Notes under the pieces: generated by a model
What the model saw: only the letters and a program-made list of their open reading frames with translations
Told to the model about the DNA's origin: nothing
Database searches by the model: none
Assembly: GCA_945638575.1 (NCBI GenBank)
Contig: CALZDP010000012.1
Span: 1-37,445 of the forward strand
Length of the DNA: 37,445 bases
Reading direction: 5' to 3'
Origin: an uncultured Clostridia bacterium
Lineage (GTDB): Bacteria > Bacillota > Clostridia > Christensenellales > Borkfalkiaceae
In this document: piece after piece, positions 25,678-32,904 of the stretch
Layout of the letters: each line of letters starts with the position of its first letter
Numbering within the stretch: the stretch's first letter is position 1
Position numbers and translations under genes: made by a program

Positions 25678-25782
25678 ATATTTTTCGAAGTGAAATTGTT
25701 AAATCTGTTCAAATCCCCATGGACGCCTACTGTGTTTTCGTCCTAAAAAGACGCTCCTTTTTGTTCGTCATCGACACAAAAG

Positions 25783-25827
25783 GAAAAAGTACGAAACCCG
25801 TCAAAAGGATTTCGTACTTTTTCTTTT
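25783..25827 (+). terminator. Terminator of the zinc-ribbon membrane protein gene
   Basis: GAAAAAGTACGAAA pairs with TTTCGTACTTTTTC, followed by TTTT. It lies about 110 bp after the stop. Confidence 0.75.
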
Positions 25828-25841
25828 ACATAAATGTTTTG

Positions 25842-26101
25842 GCGTGTGCGTACCCATTAAAGACATCAATCCGAAACTGCCTATTCCTACGTATTGTCAA
25901 ATGCAAAAATGCGATGAAAAGGGCAATTTTAGGTGGTAAATAAAAGAGAATATCGCAACAGTCGGTATGCTTTTTTACTGTCAGAAAGCCAACGCCGACG
26001 GCAAGCCCGAATACACAACACAAACCGTAAACGGCGTTACATACAAAGCCGTAAAGGTTGCCGATAAAATCTATATACCCGACATAATACAAACCTTATA
26101 A
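25842..26101 (+). pseudogene. Decayed gene fragment of unknown function
   Basis: Two protein-like stretches lie in different frames. The first encodes VCVPIKDINPKLPIPTYC, then QMQKCDEKGNFRW and a stop near 25940. The second, from about 25952, encodes NIATVGMLFYCQKANADGK, then PEYTTQTVNGVTYKAV, and ends PDIIQTL with TAA 26099-26101. Neither has a start signal, and a terminator follows directly. This looks like the frameshifted 3' part of a gene whose 5' part is gone. I cannot name the family. The stretch 25678-25841 holds only the preceding terminator. Confidence 0.5.
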
Positions 26102-26115
26102 CCGAATATAAAGTC

Positions 26116-26149
26116 AAAGCCCGAATTCCTTACGGAGTCCGGGCTTTTT
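26116..26149 (+). terminator. Rho-independent terminator
   Basis: AAAGCCCG pairs with CGGGCTTT around an imperfect inner stem, followed by TT. It could also serve the convergent XRE gene at 26172-26489. Confidence 0.75.
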
Positions 26150-26171
26150 GTGTTGGCTAATCTAATTGAAT

Positions 26172-26489
26172 TTACTTATTGTCATCCGACAATGTACGTA
26201 GCAATTCAAAGACTAACTGTCGCTTACTTTCGGGAACTTTCGCAAATAACTGTAATAACGAGGCTTGTTCGCCGTTTAGTTCGCCCTCGTCAATTCCGCT
26301 ATAGAACTCAACTATAGATATATTCATAGCGGCACAAACTAACTCTATAGATTTTCTGTCAGGCGTATAACCCTTATCGTTAAACCAATCATAAACCGTT
26401 GTCTGATACAAACCCGTTTCTTGTGCAAGTTTATACTTTGTCCAACCTTTCTTTTCCATGAGTTCTAATATTCGTTTCTGAACCGTCAT
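26172..26489 (-). CDS. XRE-family HTH transcriptional repressor
   Basis: This 105-aa DNA-binding protein has an N-terminal Cro/CI-type helix-turn-helix (about 5-60: RILELMEKKGWTKYKLAQET, then GLYQTTVYDWFNDK) and a short C-terminal tail of about 40 residues that may dimerise. ATG 26489 has GGAGG six bases upstream. It is divergent from the SLOG-like gene at 26649. The 159-bp gap contains a perfect inverted repeat (26506-26521) placed over the likely start of its own transcript, which suggests autorepression and possibly control of the divergent promoter. The ligand or signal is unknown. Such regulators are common on mobile or accessory DNA. Confidence 0.85.
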   Translation of the reverse strand: MTVQKRILELMEKKGWTKYKLAQETGLYQTTVYDWFNDKGYTPDRKSIELVCAAMNISIVEFYSGIDEGELNGEQASLLQLFAKVPESKRQLVFELLRTLSDDNK

Positions 26490-26505
26490 ACCAAACCTCC
26501 GAATG

Positions 26506-26521
26506 TTAGTGCTAACACTAA
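26506..26521. promoter_or_regulatory. Probable XRE operator
   Basis: TTAGTG-CTAA-CACTAA is a perfect inverted repeat with six-base arms, between the XRE ribosome site and a TATAAA-like -10 (minus strand, about 26525-26530). A related, imperfect half-site pair (ATTAGTAGTG) lies near 26569. Confidence 0.6.
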
Positions 26522-26534
26522 TATTTTATAACGG

Positions 26535-26563
26535 TTGACACTTAAACTAATACTTGCTACAAT
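26535..26563 (+). promoter_or_regulatory. Promoter of the SLOG-like gene
   Basis: -35 TTGACA (26535-26540) and -10 TACAAT (26558-26563) have a 17-bp spacer and a leader of about 80 nt. Inverted-repeat half-sites flank it. Confidence 0.7.
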
Positions 26564-26648
26564 GTAATATATTAGTAGTGTTTAAGCGTAGTATATGAAA
26601 TATTAGGCTATTTATTACGCAGACTTCAAAGCCTAAAGGTTTTATTCT

Positions 26649-27196
26649 ATGAATATTTGTTTTATCGGACACAGGACAGTGAATAATCCCGAACAAGTAA
26701 AATCAAAATTGCTCGATGTTCTGTCGGCGCTTATAGCGGAAGGGGCAAACACATTTATATTCGGCAGCCGAAGTGAATTCGATTTTCTTTGTTGGGAAGT
26801 CATTACCGCTTTGAAAGAAAAGTATCCGGAAATAAAAAGGATCTCTTACAATGCGCCGCACGAAGCAGCCTTTACTTCTAAAGAGGAACGTGAACAATAC
26901 GAACGGTTTTTCTCGCAAGCAATGAAACGCGAAGTTCACTATGCCGACTATGAAGAAACTGTCGATTCTCAAAAAGCGATTAAAGCAAATAAGAATACAT
27001 ACATAATGCGAAATCAAGAGATGATAGACGCAAGCGATGTTTGTATTTTTTATTACAACAAGACTATAAACCGCCTATACGGAAATCGCCCAATAAATAT
27101 CTACAGGATTATCAACCCAAAAGCGGCACAGCGATAGCATTCAATTATGCGTTGCAAAAGAAAAAACACATCATAAATTTTTTTGAACCAAAATGA
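26649..27196 (+). pseudogene. SLOG/DUF1273-like protein gene with a one-base frameshift
   Basis: The frame from ATG 26649 encodes an N-terminal Rossmann-like SLOG fold (ICFIGHRTV, FIFGSRSEFDFLCWEV, MIDASDVCIFYYNK) similar to YpsA/DUF1273 proteins, which are thought to bind nucleotide-type ligands. It then runs out of frame and stops at 27137. Another frame picks up at once with YKPPIRKSPNKYLQDYQPKS, then GTAIAFNYALQKKKHIINF, ending at TGA 27194-27196. This is the expected C-terminus of the family. One base is missing near 27063-27064. Restored, the product would be about 182 aa. Either this is a real inactivating mutation or an assembly error. The XRE gene is divergent, and the VOC gene convergent across a terminator. 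Confidence 0.8.
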
Positions 27197-27232
27197 AGAA
27201 ACCGAGAGATCATATTGACCTCTCAGTTTCTT
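27196..27232. terminator. Terminator between convergent SLOG-like and VOC genes
   Basis: AAGAAACCGAGAG pairs with CTCTCAGTTTCTT (one mismatch), loop ATCATATTGAC. The T tracts are short, so efficiency is uncertain. Confidence 0.6.
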
Positions 27233-27258
27233 GTGTTCGATAAATTGGAATTTAGTGA

Positions 27259-27669
27259 TTATAAATCTTTTTCTTCGTATGGTTTATTCCAAGAGCCAAT
27301 TTCCACTAGGTTTCCTTCCGGATCAGCGATATAGCAAGTTCTTTGCCCCCAAGGCTCAGTTGTTGGTTCTAACACGGGTATGGCACCCTTGGCGATTGCT
27401 TTTTTATATTCTAAGTCTACTTCTTCAAAAGTATCAACATATAAAGCAATTTCAAAATGCCCATTTTTCCCTATGATATATTGATATTTTGTAGAGGTCA
27501 TCTTTTCAAAGTCTTTTCTTCCATACAAAAGAAACAATGTACCATCTTTTACTAAATACACATTTCCGGCATTTTCATCTTCTTGAATTTCAAAGCCTAA
27601 TACATCTCTATAAAAACGTATCATTGCAGGCATATCATTCACAAACAATCCAAATCCATCAAGTTTCAT
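27259..27669 (-). CDS. VOC-superfamily protein (glyoxalase/bleomycin-resistance fold)
   Basis: ATG 27669 is chosen because GGAGG lies eight bases upstream; an earlier in-frame ATG at 27684 has none. The 136-aa protein shows the paired beta-alpha-beta-beta-beta pattern of the vicinal oxygen chelate family: FGLFVNDMPAMIRFYRDVLG, then FEIALYVDTFEEVDLEYKKA and WGQRTCYIADPEGNLVEIG. Members include glyoxalases, dioxygenases and antibiotic-binding proteins, and sequence alone does not say which. Its wording of codons is more AT-rich than the flanking core genes, consistent with recent acquisition. It has its own promoter at 27719-27747. Confidence 0.85.
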   Translation of the reverse strand: MKLDGFGLFVNDMPAMIRFYRDVLGFEIQEDENAGNVYLVKDGTLFLLYGRKDFEKMTSTKYQYIIGKNGHFEIALYVDTFEEVDLEYKKAIAKGAIPVLEPTTEPWGQRTCYIADPEGNLVEIGSWNKPYEEKDL

Positions 27670-27718
27670 AAGTTTTGCCTCCATAAATTACTGTTTATCT
27701 TTTCATAAAAGCACAATT

Positions 27719-27747
27719 ATTATAGCACAAACACGGACGATTTTCAA
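27719..27747 (-). promoter_or_regulatory. Promoter of the VOC gene
   Basis: On the minus strand, -35 TTGAAA (27742-27747) and -10 TATAAT (27719-27724) have a 17-bp spacer. Confidence 0.65.
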
Positions 27748-27812
27748 GTGTATAGTATATAGCGAAAAATGTTTCGGCGGACAATTATTTAGCCTGCGTT
27801 TGCTGCATACAC

Positions 27813-27841
27813 TTTACTTTAACGCCTATTTTTGCTATAAT
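27813..27841 (+). promoter_or_regulatory. Relic promoter of the LytTR pseudogene
   Basis: -35 TTTACT (27813-27818) and -10 TATAAT (27836-27841) have a 17-bp spacer. ATG 27849 follows after only seven bases, so any transcript would be nearly leaderless. Confidence 0.45.
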
Positions 27842-27848
27842 AAAATCA

Positions 27849-28094
27849 ATGAAAGTTACTCTTAAAGAAAACAAAACCAAAAACGATATCGAGGTGCTAA
27901 TTGAGTAACCCGAGATGTCGGAAACCTTAAACAGAGTAGAACTCGCCGTGAAGTCGATTGATAATGCCGTCCGTTGTCTTGATGACGACGGAAGTATTTA
28001 TTTTGTTTGCGTTTCCGATATTTTCTATATTGAAAGCATTGAAAAGCAAGTTTTTATCTATAAGAAAGATAAAGTCTATCGCTCCGAATTTTAA
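27849..28094 (+). pseudogene. Remnant of a LytTR-type DNA-binding regulator
   Basis: From ATG 27849 the frame reads MKVTLKENKTKNDIEVLIE, then TAA at 27906-27908, then PEMSETLNRVELAVKSID, a short stretch ending CLDDDG, then SIYFVCVSDIFYIESIEKQV and FIYKKDKVYRSEF, and a second stop at 28092-28094. This matches the N-terminal portion and first half of the LytTR domain of small Firmicutes regulators (the ILYFES-type strand and Y.SEF). The first stop falls where such proteins usually have one residue before PE, so it looks like a point nonsense mutation. The second half of the domain is missing. The remaining 28095-28275 holds no gene I can support. Confidence 0.7.
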
Positions 28095-28275
28095 CAGAAA
28101 TGCGTTTTCCGAAAGGAAAGCGGAAGCGGTGCCATGCCGCGAGACAAAAATCATATTTTTGTCCATTGCAATGTTATGACACAATCAAATCGTATATTTT
28201 AAACCAAAAAATGACGTTTCAAAAATGTGCAGAAACTTTTATGCCATATAAATTATTTTGTAAAAAGGTGATAAA

Positions 28276-29457
28276 ATGAAAATCAATTTATCTACGTTCA
28301 AATCCCGTTTGACATATTCCGATGACTTTGTCAGGCAAACGGAAAAGTTTATTGCGGAAATCGAAAGGGAACTCGGTTTTACCCTTAACGTTACCGACCT
28401 TGAGGATTACGAATGCGACCTTAAACTTATATTCGTGCAGACGGGCGGTTCGGAAGGGCTGTTTTTGAAGGACTTTGACAAACTGCAAGAGCCGTATTAC
28501 CTGCTTACAAGCGGAAGCAATAACAGTTTGGCTTCGTCAATGGAAATACTTACCTACCTTAACAAAATAGGCAAAATCGGCGAGATTATTCACGGCGACG
28601 TAAAGTATATCGCTAAAAGGATTTTAGAACTTTCTACGCTTGAACGCGCCAAAAAGCAACTAAGTAAGTCCCGTTTGGGCGTGGTGGGAAAGCCCTCCGA
28701 TTGGTTGATTGCTTCCGTACCCGACTACAATAAGGTAAAAGAAAAACTCGGCGTAACCCTTGTGGATATTCCTATTGCGGAAGTTGAAGAAAGGGTGCAA
28801 AACGCCGTACAAACGGCAGAGACGAATTACAGCGGTTTTGCCGAAAATGAGTTAAAAACTTCCGCAAAAATTTTAGATGCGTTAAAGGAGGTTGTCAAAG
28901 ATTACCGACTTGACGGACTTACTATACGTTGCTTTGATTTGTTGACTTCTTTAAAAGGAACGGGTTGCCTTGCATTATCGCAACTTAATACCGACGGTAT
29001 TGTAGGGACGTGCGAGGGGGATGTAACGGCAATGCTATGTATGCTTATAGCGCGCATTACCACCTGTCAGTCGGCGTTTCAGGCTAACCCTTCACGCATT
29101 GACGCGGAAAATAACAATATTTTGTTTGCTCACTGCGCCGTTCCTTTCGACATGACCAAAGATTATAAATTCGACACTCATTTTGAAAGCGGTATCGGCG
29201 TTGCCGTAAAAGGGGAAATGAAGGAGTGCAGAGCGACGATTTTTCGCGTCTCGTCCGACTTGAGACGCTATTTTGTTTCAAATGCCACCATTATGGAAAA
29301 CTGCCGTTACGACGATTTATGCCGTACTCAAATTGTGGTCAAACTTGATAAGCCTGTTGCGGAACTGCTTAAAAATCCATGCGGTAATCACCATATCATA
29401 ATTTACGGCGAACACGCAGATCTTTTGGAAAAATTGTTTTCCAACCTGTTAAAATAA
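28276..29457 (+). CDS. Sugar-isomerase-fold protein (L-fucose/L-arabinose isomerase-like)
   Basis: The 393-aa protein has a ribosome site AAGGTG six bases before ATG. The C-terminal half carries the pattern of the FucI/AraA superfamily: TDGIVGTCEGDVTAMLCMLI, NPSRIDAENN, LFAHCAVPFDM and FDTHFESGIGVAVKGE. In that superfamily an acidic residue in the CEGD segment helps bind the metal used for aldose-ketose isomerisation. The protein is shorter than FucI (about 590 aa) or AraA (about 500 aa), and belongs to the broader group of isomerase-like proteins whose substrates are mostly undetermined. It stands alone, downstream of the decayed region and upstream of a copy of the interspersed repeat. Confidence 0.75.
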   Translation: MKINLSTFKSRLTYSDDFVRQTEKFIAEIERELGFTLNVTDLEDYECDLKLIFVQTGGSEGLFLKDFDKLQEPYYLLTSGSNNSLASSMEILTYLNKIGKIGEIIHGDVKYIAKRILELSTLERAKKQLSKSRLGVVGKPSDWLIASVPDYNKVKEKLGVTLVDIPIAEVEERVQNAVQTAETNYSGFAENELKTSAKILDALKEVVKDYRLDGLTIRCFDLLTSLKGTGCLALSQLNTDGIVGTCEGDVTAMLCMLIARITTCQSAFQANPSRIDAENNNILFAHCAVPFDMTKDYKFDTHFESGIGVAVKGEMKECRATIFRVSSDLRRYFVSNATIMENCRYDDLCRTQIVVKLDKPVAELLKNPCGNHHIIIYGEHADLLEKLFSNLLK

Positions 29458-29789
29458 ACCTGTGCCGAATATTTTTATTACTGTGAATTTATCGGATTTA
29501 AGGTAACGTTGGAAAAGTAAATGCGCCCAAAAGTCCGCCTATAAGCCCGTTAACGGGTATTTTTGCTAATTTAAAAATTCAAATAATACAACACAGCCGT
29601 TGTGGAAATTAGTTAAAATAAAGGGCAAAAGGCTTGATAATCTAAACGTTAAAATAGCGAAATCAGTTGAAATGCTCCAAATTAAGGCGACACTAAATGA
29701 TAAAATTCGGAACGCTTGGTTTCACGGGGTAATAGTCGACGGCTTCACTTAAAGCAACGTAAATATAAACTTTTTATTAAACTATCGGT
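29458..29789. other. Intergenic region with one repeat copy and no gene
   Basis: About 330 bp without a credible coding region. It contains the repeat copy at 29529-29554, whose right end extends into CCCGTTAACGGGTATTTTT, a possible weak terminator for the isomerase-like gene. The remainder is AT-rich and unremarkable. Confidence 0.5.
29529..29554 (+). repeat. Interspersed CTATAR repeat, intergenic copy identical to the dnaX copy
   Basis: The sequence is AAAAGTCCGCCTATA then AGCCCGTTAAC. All 26 bases equal those at 34160-34185 inside dnaX. Confidence 0.85.
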
Positions 29790-29818
29790 TTGACAAAGGG
29801 GGGTATTTATTGTATAAT
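29790..29818 (+). promoter_or_regulatory. Promoter of the DEDD exonuclease gene
   Basis: Perfect -35 TTGACA (29790-29795) and -10 TATAAT (29813-29818) with a 17-bp spacer. The TTG of the -35 is in frame with the gene but cannot be its start. Confidence 0.85.
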
Positions 29819-29834
29819 AACAAATGAGGCTAAA

Positions 29835-30866
29835 ATGAATTATTTATTTTTTGACACCGAATGTGCATACGGGCGCGGCGGAATTTGTGAATTCGGCTAC
29901 GTGCTTACTGATGAAAATTTTAACGAAATCAAAGAGGACAATCTGCTTATAAATCCGCATATAAAGTTTGACGATTACGGACATAAAAAGGCAGGTATAG
30001 TTTTTGCGTATTCCAAAGACGAGTATTATTCGGCTCCGGATATTATGGATAGATACGCCCAACTAAACAGTCTTTTAACTGACGAAAACAACGTTGTAAT
30101 AGGATATGCCACGGACAGCGACGCCAAATTTTTGATAAACGATCTTGAAAGGTTTGACCTTCCTTTTATCAATTACACTTTTTGGGACGTGCTTAAAATG
30201 TACAGGCTAATCGCCAAGCGCGAAACCCAACTTAAACTTGACGTTTTGTATCACGAAACCAAAGGCGCGGAACTTATGCACCACGAGGCTTTAAGCGATA
30301 CCAAAATGACTATAGAGGTTTTGAAAAAGTTGTTAAATGATTACAACCTTACCTTTAACGATATAATGAATGATTATAAGGAAACTTCAGGGGAATCTTT
30401 TAACGGCAGAATAGTCTTTAACGACGGTTCTATATTCAACTATACAAAGGGCGGAAAAACCACGGTCGCCAACCGCAGAGTGCTTGACGAATATATTAAA
30501 AGTGCCCCTATAGGTCGATTATCGGACAAATTCAGTAATAAAATCTTTTCCGTCGCACCGAATATCGCAAAGGAAAACTTCTATTTGACAATGGCGGTTT
30601 GCAGTATTGCCAAAAAAATGGGCGGAAATTTTACCCTTTCCATTTGCGATTCCCATTACCTGCTTGTTGACGAAACCACTAAGATACCTAAAAACCGACT
30701 GAGAAAAACCGTTAAACTTGTTAAAAAAGCGGAACTTGAAAAGTTGCTTGAACTAAAAGAAGGCAGTTTGGATACCGAAAATATCGTTATCGACGAACTT
30801 ATCGGCGAACTTCCCGAAAACGTAGAATGGTACAAGGCTTACAAGATCGCACACGGGCTTAATTAA
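29835..30866 (+). CDS. DEDD-family 3'-5' exonuclease (DnaQ-like)
   Basis: ATG 29835 is chosen because GAGG lies five bases upstream and the promoter lies directly before it (344 aa). The N-terminal 180 residues show the RNase-T/DnaQ exonuclease fold: LFFDTECA (first Asp and Glu), a middle Asp in GYATDSDAKFLINDL, and HHEALSDTKMTIEVL, the His-x4-Asp of the DEDDh subclass. Such enzymes trim DNA or RNA 3' ends. The C-terminal 160 residues have no motif I recognise. Residues 222-230 (KSAPIGRLS), at the junction of the two parts, are encoded by a copy of the interspersed repeat. The gene is monocistronic, with a terminator at 30880-30915. Confidence 0.85.
   Translation: MNYLFFDTECAYGRGGICEFGYVLTDENFNEIKEDNLLINPHIKFDDYGHKKAGIVFAYSKDEYYSAPDIMDRYAQLNSLLTDENNVVIGYATDSDAKFLINDLERFDLPFINYTFWDVLKMYRLIAKRETQLKLDVLYHETKGAELMHHEALSDTKMTIEVLKKLLNDYNLTFNDIMNDYKETSGESFNGRIVFNDGSIFNYTKGGKTTVANRRVLDEYIKSAPIGRLSDKFSNKIFSVAPNIAKENFYLTMAVCSIAKKMGGNFTLSICDSHYLLVDETTKIPKNRLRKTVKLVKKAELEKLLELKEGSLDTENIVIDELIGELPENVEWYKAYKIAHGLN
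30498..30523 (+). repeat. Interspersed CTATAR repeat inside the exonuclease gene
   Basis: The sequence is AAAAGTGCCCCTATA then GGTCGATTATC. Its right half matches the intergenic copies at 23552 and 32251 (CTATAGGTCGATTAT in the same sense). It is in frame and adds no stop. Confidence 0.7.
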
Positions 30867-30879
30867 ACTTACAAAAATC

Positions 30880-30915
30880 GGCTAACCCTAAATTATATAC
30901 GGGGTAGCCTTTTTT
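30880..30915 (+). terminator. Terminator of the exonuclease gene
   Basis: GGCTAACCCT pairs with GGGGTAGCC (one bulge), followed by six T. Confidence 0.8.
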
Positions 30916-31009
30916 GATTTTAAAATTCATTGATTTTTCGCAGAAAATCGAAATAGGTTAAAGCGAAGTTCAATTATTGTAAAATTTCCGTTATTTAGCA
31001 AAAAATTGA

Positions 31010-31038
31010 TTGATAAAAACTTAATATTGTGATACAAT
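31010..31038 (+). promoter_or_regulatory. Promoter of the mrnC-rlmB operon
   Basis: -35 TTGATA (31010-31015) and -10 TACAAT (31033-31038) have a 17-bp spacer. It overlaps an in-frame GTG at 31029, which rules that codon out as the mrnC start. Confidence 0.7.
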
Positions 31039-31073
31039 ATTATGCAAGCAATTATGGATTTTTCGGTGAAGAA

Positions 31074-31478
31074 GTGAAGTTTTCGGATAAAATCAGCCGT
31101 GAAAGGGCTATAAATATGAATCCCGTCGTGCTTGCTTTCATTGGCGACGCGGTGTATTCGTTGTTCGTGCGCGAAAAAACGGCTTTTGAAAATGATTGTA
31201 AAAGCGGTAAACTTAATCGTATGACCGCGAATATTGTTAAAGCCAAAGCGCAGTCCGACCTTATAGACGAAGTGCTTCCTTATTTTACGGAAGAAGAAAC
31301 GGATATTTTCAAGCGTGCGAGAAACGCAAAAAAGCCGTCGCACTCTAAAAACGCAAAGATTTCGGAATACAATAAGTCTACGGGCTTAGAAGCCGTACTC
31401 GGTTTTTTATACGTAACCGGCAACGACGACAGGTTAAATTACATTCTGAATTTCCATAATTACAGCGAAGATAACTGA
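31074..31478 (+). CDS. mrnC: Mini-ribonuclease III
   Basis: This RNase III-type nuclease lacks a dsRNA-binding domain. In Bacillus it matures the 5' and 3' ends of 23S rRNA. GTG 31074 is preferred (134 aa, GGTGA just upstream), because the earlier GTG at 31029 lies inside the promoter. Motifs are NPVVLAFIGDAVYSLFVRE (RNase III signature with catalytic Asp), KAKAQSDLIDEVLPYFTEEE, RARNAK and STGLEAVLGFLYVTG (second acidic cluster). It is followed by rlmB and sigH in the standard Firmicutes order. Confidence 0.92.
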   Translation: MKFSDKISRERAINMNPVVLAFIGDAVYSLFVREKTAFENDCKSGKLNRMTANIVKAKAQSDLIDEVLPYFTEEETDIFKRARNAKKPSHSKNAKISEYNKSTGLEAVLGFLYVTGNDDRLNYILNFHNYSEDN

Positions 31479-31497
31479 ATTTTAGCGAGATAATTAC

Positions 31498-32217
31498 ATG
31501 AAAGTTGAGGGCAGAAACGCCGTTTACGAACTTTTAAGTTCTTCAAAAACCGTAGATAAAGTGCTTATTCAAAACGGTTTGCGGGACGAGGCGTCTAAAA
31601 ATTTAATAAACAAAATAAAGGATGTCGGCGTTAAGTTTATTTTTTGCGAAAAAGCAGTGCTTGACAAAGAAAGCCTTACAAAAAAACATCAAGGATTCGT
31701 GGCGTATGCTTCGGATTTCGTTTACGCCGATTTAGACGACGTTTTAAACGGAGTGAAGGGCGACGGTATTTTGTTGTTGCTTGACGGTATCGAAGATACG
31801 CATAACTTAGGCAGTATTATCCGTGTGGCGGAATGTGCCGGCGTGGACGCAATAGTTATCGGTAAACGCCGTTCGGCTTCGGTAAACGAAGTGGTTATGA
31901 GGATTTCGGAAGGCAGTGCAAACCACGTGGTTATTGCCAAAGTCGGCAATCTTAACGACGCCATAAAGACTATCAAGGAAAATAATTTTTGGGTTTACGC
32001 CCTCGAAGCGGACGGCGAAAACATTTACAAAGCCGACCTTAAAGGAAGGCTTGCCATTGTTATCGGCGGTGAGGATACCGGCGTCAACAAACTTACAAGA
32101 AGTTTATGCGACGGTACCGTTGCAATACCTATGTACGGCAAAATAAATTCGTTAAACGCTTCGGTCGCAACCGCCGTTGCCGTTTACGAAGCGGTCAGAC
32201 AAAGAAATTTGAAGTAG
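31498..32217 (+). CDS. rlmB: 23S rRNA 2'-O-ribose methyltransferase, SpoU/TrmH family
   Basis: The 239-aa SPOUT-fold enzyme transfers a methyl group from SAM to a ribose 2'-OH in 23S rRNA (guanosine 2251 in E. coli for RlmB). An N-terminal substrate-binding domain (1-75; EGRNAVYELL, KKHQGFVAY) precedes the knotted catalytic domain with motif 1 DGIEDTHNLGSIIRVAE, motif 2 VIGGEDTGV and motif 3 IPMYGKINSLNASVATAVAVYE. It is 19 bp after mrnC and surely co-transcribed. Confidence 0.94.
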   Translation: MKVEGRNAVYELLSSSKTVDKVLIQNGLRDEASKNLINKIKDVGVKFIFCEKAVLDKESLTKKHQGFVAYASDFVYADLDDVLNGVKGDGILLLLDGIEDTHNLGSIIRVAECAGVDAIVIGKRRSASVNEVVMRISEGSANHVVIAKVGNLNDAIKTIKENNFWVYALEADGENIYKADLKGRLAIVIGGEDTGVNKLTRSLCDGTVAIPMYGKINSLNASVATAVAVYEAVRQRNLK

Positions 32218-32250
32218 ACTTTGCAAAAAACTTTTTTATAATAAATGTCG

Positions 32251-32275
32251 ATAATCGACCTATAGAGGGACTTTT
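32251..32275 (-). repeat. Interspersed CTATAR repeat (rlmB-sigH gap)
   Basis: In reverse complement it reads AAAAGTCCCTCTATA then GGTCGATTAT. The gap (107 bp) is where rae1/yacP lies in Bacillus; that gene is absent. Confidence 0.8.
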
Positions 32276-32324
32276 TATTGTGTTAAGGCGCTTTTTGCAA
32301 AGATAAACAAATGCGGGGGTAAAA

Positions 32325-32900
32325 ATGGAATATTTTAATCTTACGGACGAAAAACTTGTCGCGCTGAATAAATCGGGCGACGGTTTGGCGTTTGACGAAC
32401 TTTACGCCCGATACATTGTGCTTATAAGAAGCCTTGCGCGCACATATTTTTTGGTGGACGGCGATGAAGAAGACCTTTGTCAGGAAGGCCTAATCGGTCT
32501 GTTTTCTGCGGTTAACGCTTACGACGGGGAAAAGGAAGGCTCGTCTTCGTTTAAAACTTTTGCCTTTAAATGTATTAAAAGTAAAATTTTAAACGCAATA
32601 TCGAGTTCACATTCTAAAAAACAAAAGGCGCTTAACGATTCCGTTTCCATTCAAGACGTGGTGGAAAACGAACGTGAAGGTACGGTGGTTTCCCCCGAGG
32701 ACAGGGCTATCGACGAAGAAACTTTAAACGAATTGATTTCGGCGATAAAACAAAATCTTTCAAACTTTGAAATTCAGGTTTTTAATCTGTACGTAGAAGG
32801 TCAAAAGTACACCGAAATTGCAAAAATTTTAAACAAATCCCCAAAATCGGTGGATAACGCAATTCAGCGCATAAAAGAAAAAACAAAAAAGGTAAGGTGA
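32325..32900 (+). CDS. sigH: RNA polymerase sigma factor, SigH (Spo0H) type
   Basis: The 191-aa sigma-70 family factor has region 2 motifs (FDELYARYIVLIRSLARTYF, DLCQEGLIGLFSAVNAYDG, SFKTFAFKCIKSKILNAI) and region 4 (LSNFEIQVFNLYVEGQKYTE, then IAKILNKSPKSVDNAIQRIK). The conserved position after mrnC-rlmB and before dnaX supports SigH, the factor that controls early sporulation and competence genes in Bacillus. Region 2 to 4 spacing and length agree with the family. It is preceded by a GGGGG ribosome site. Assignment as SigH rather than another sigma factor rests partly on gene order. Confidence 0.88.
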   Translation: MEYFNLTDEKLVALNKSGDGLAFDELYARYIVLIRSLARTYFLVDGDEEDLCQEGLIGLFSAVNAYDGEKEGSSSFKTFAFKCIKSKILNAISSSHSKKQKALNDSVSIQDVVENEREGTVVSPEDRAIDEETLNELISAIKQNLSNFEIQVFNLYVEGQKYTEIAKILNKSPKSVDNAIQRIKEKTKKVR

Positions 32901-32904
32901 TAAA

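Noticed and set aside
27068..27090. Repeat-like CCGCCTATACGG in the SLOG-like gene
   Set aside because: Only the central bases agree, and the encoded YKPPIRKS is expected for the family.
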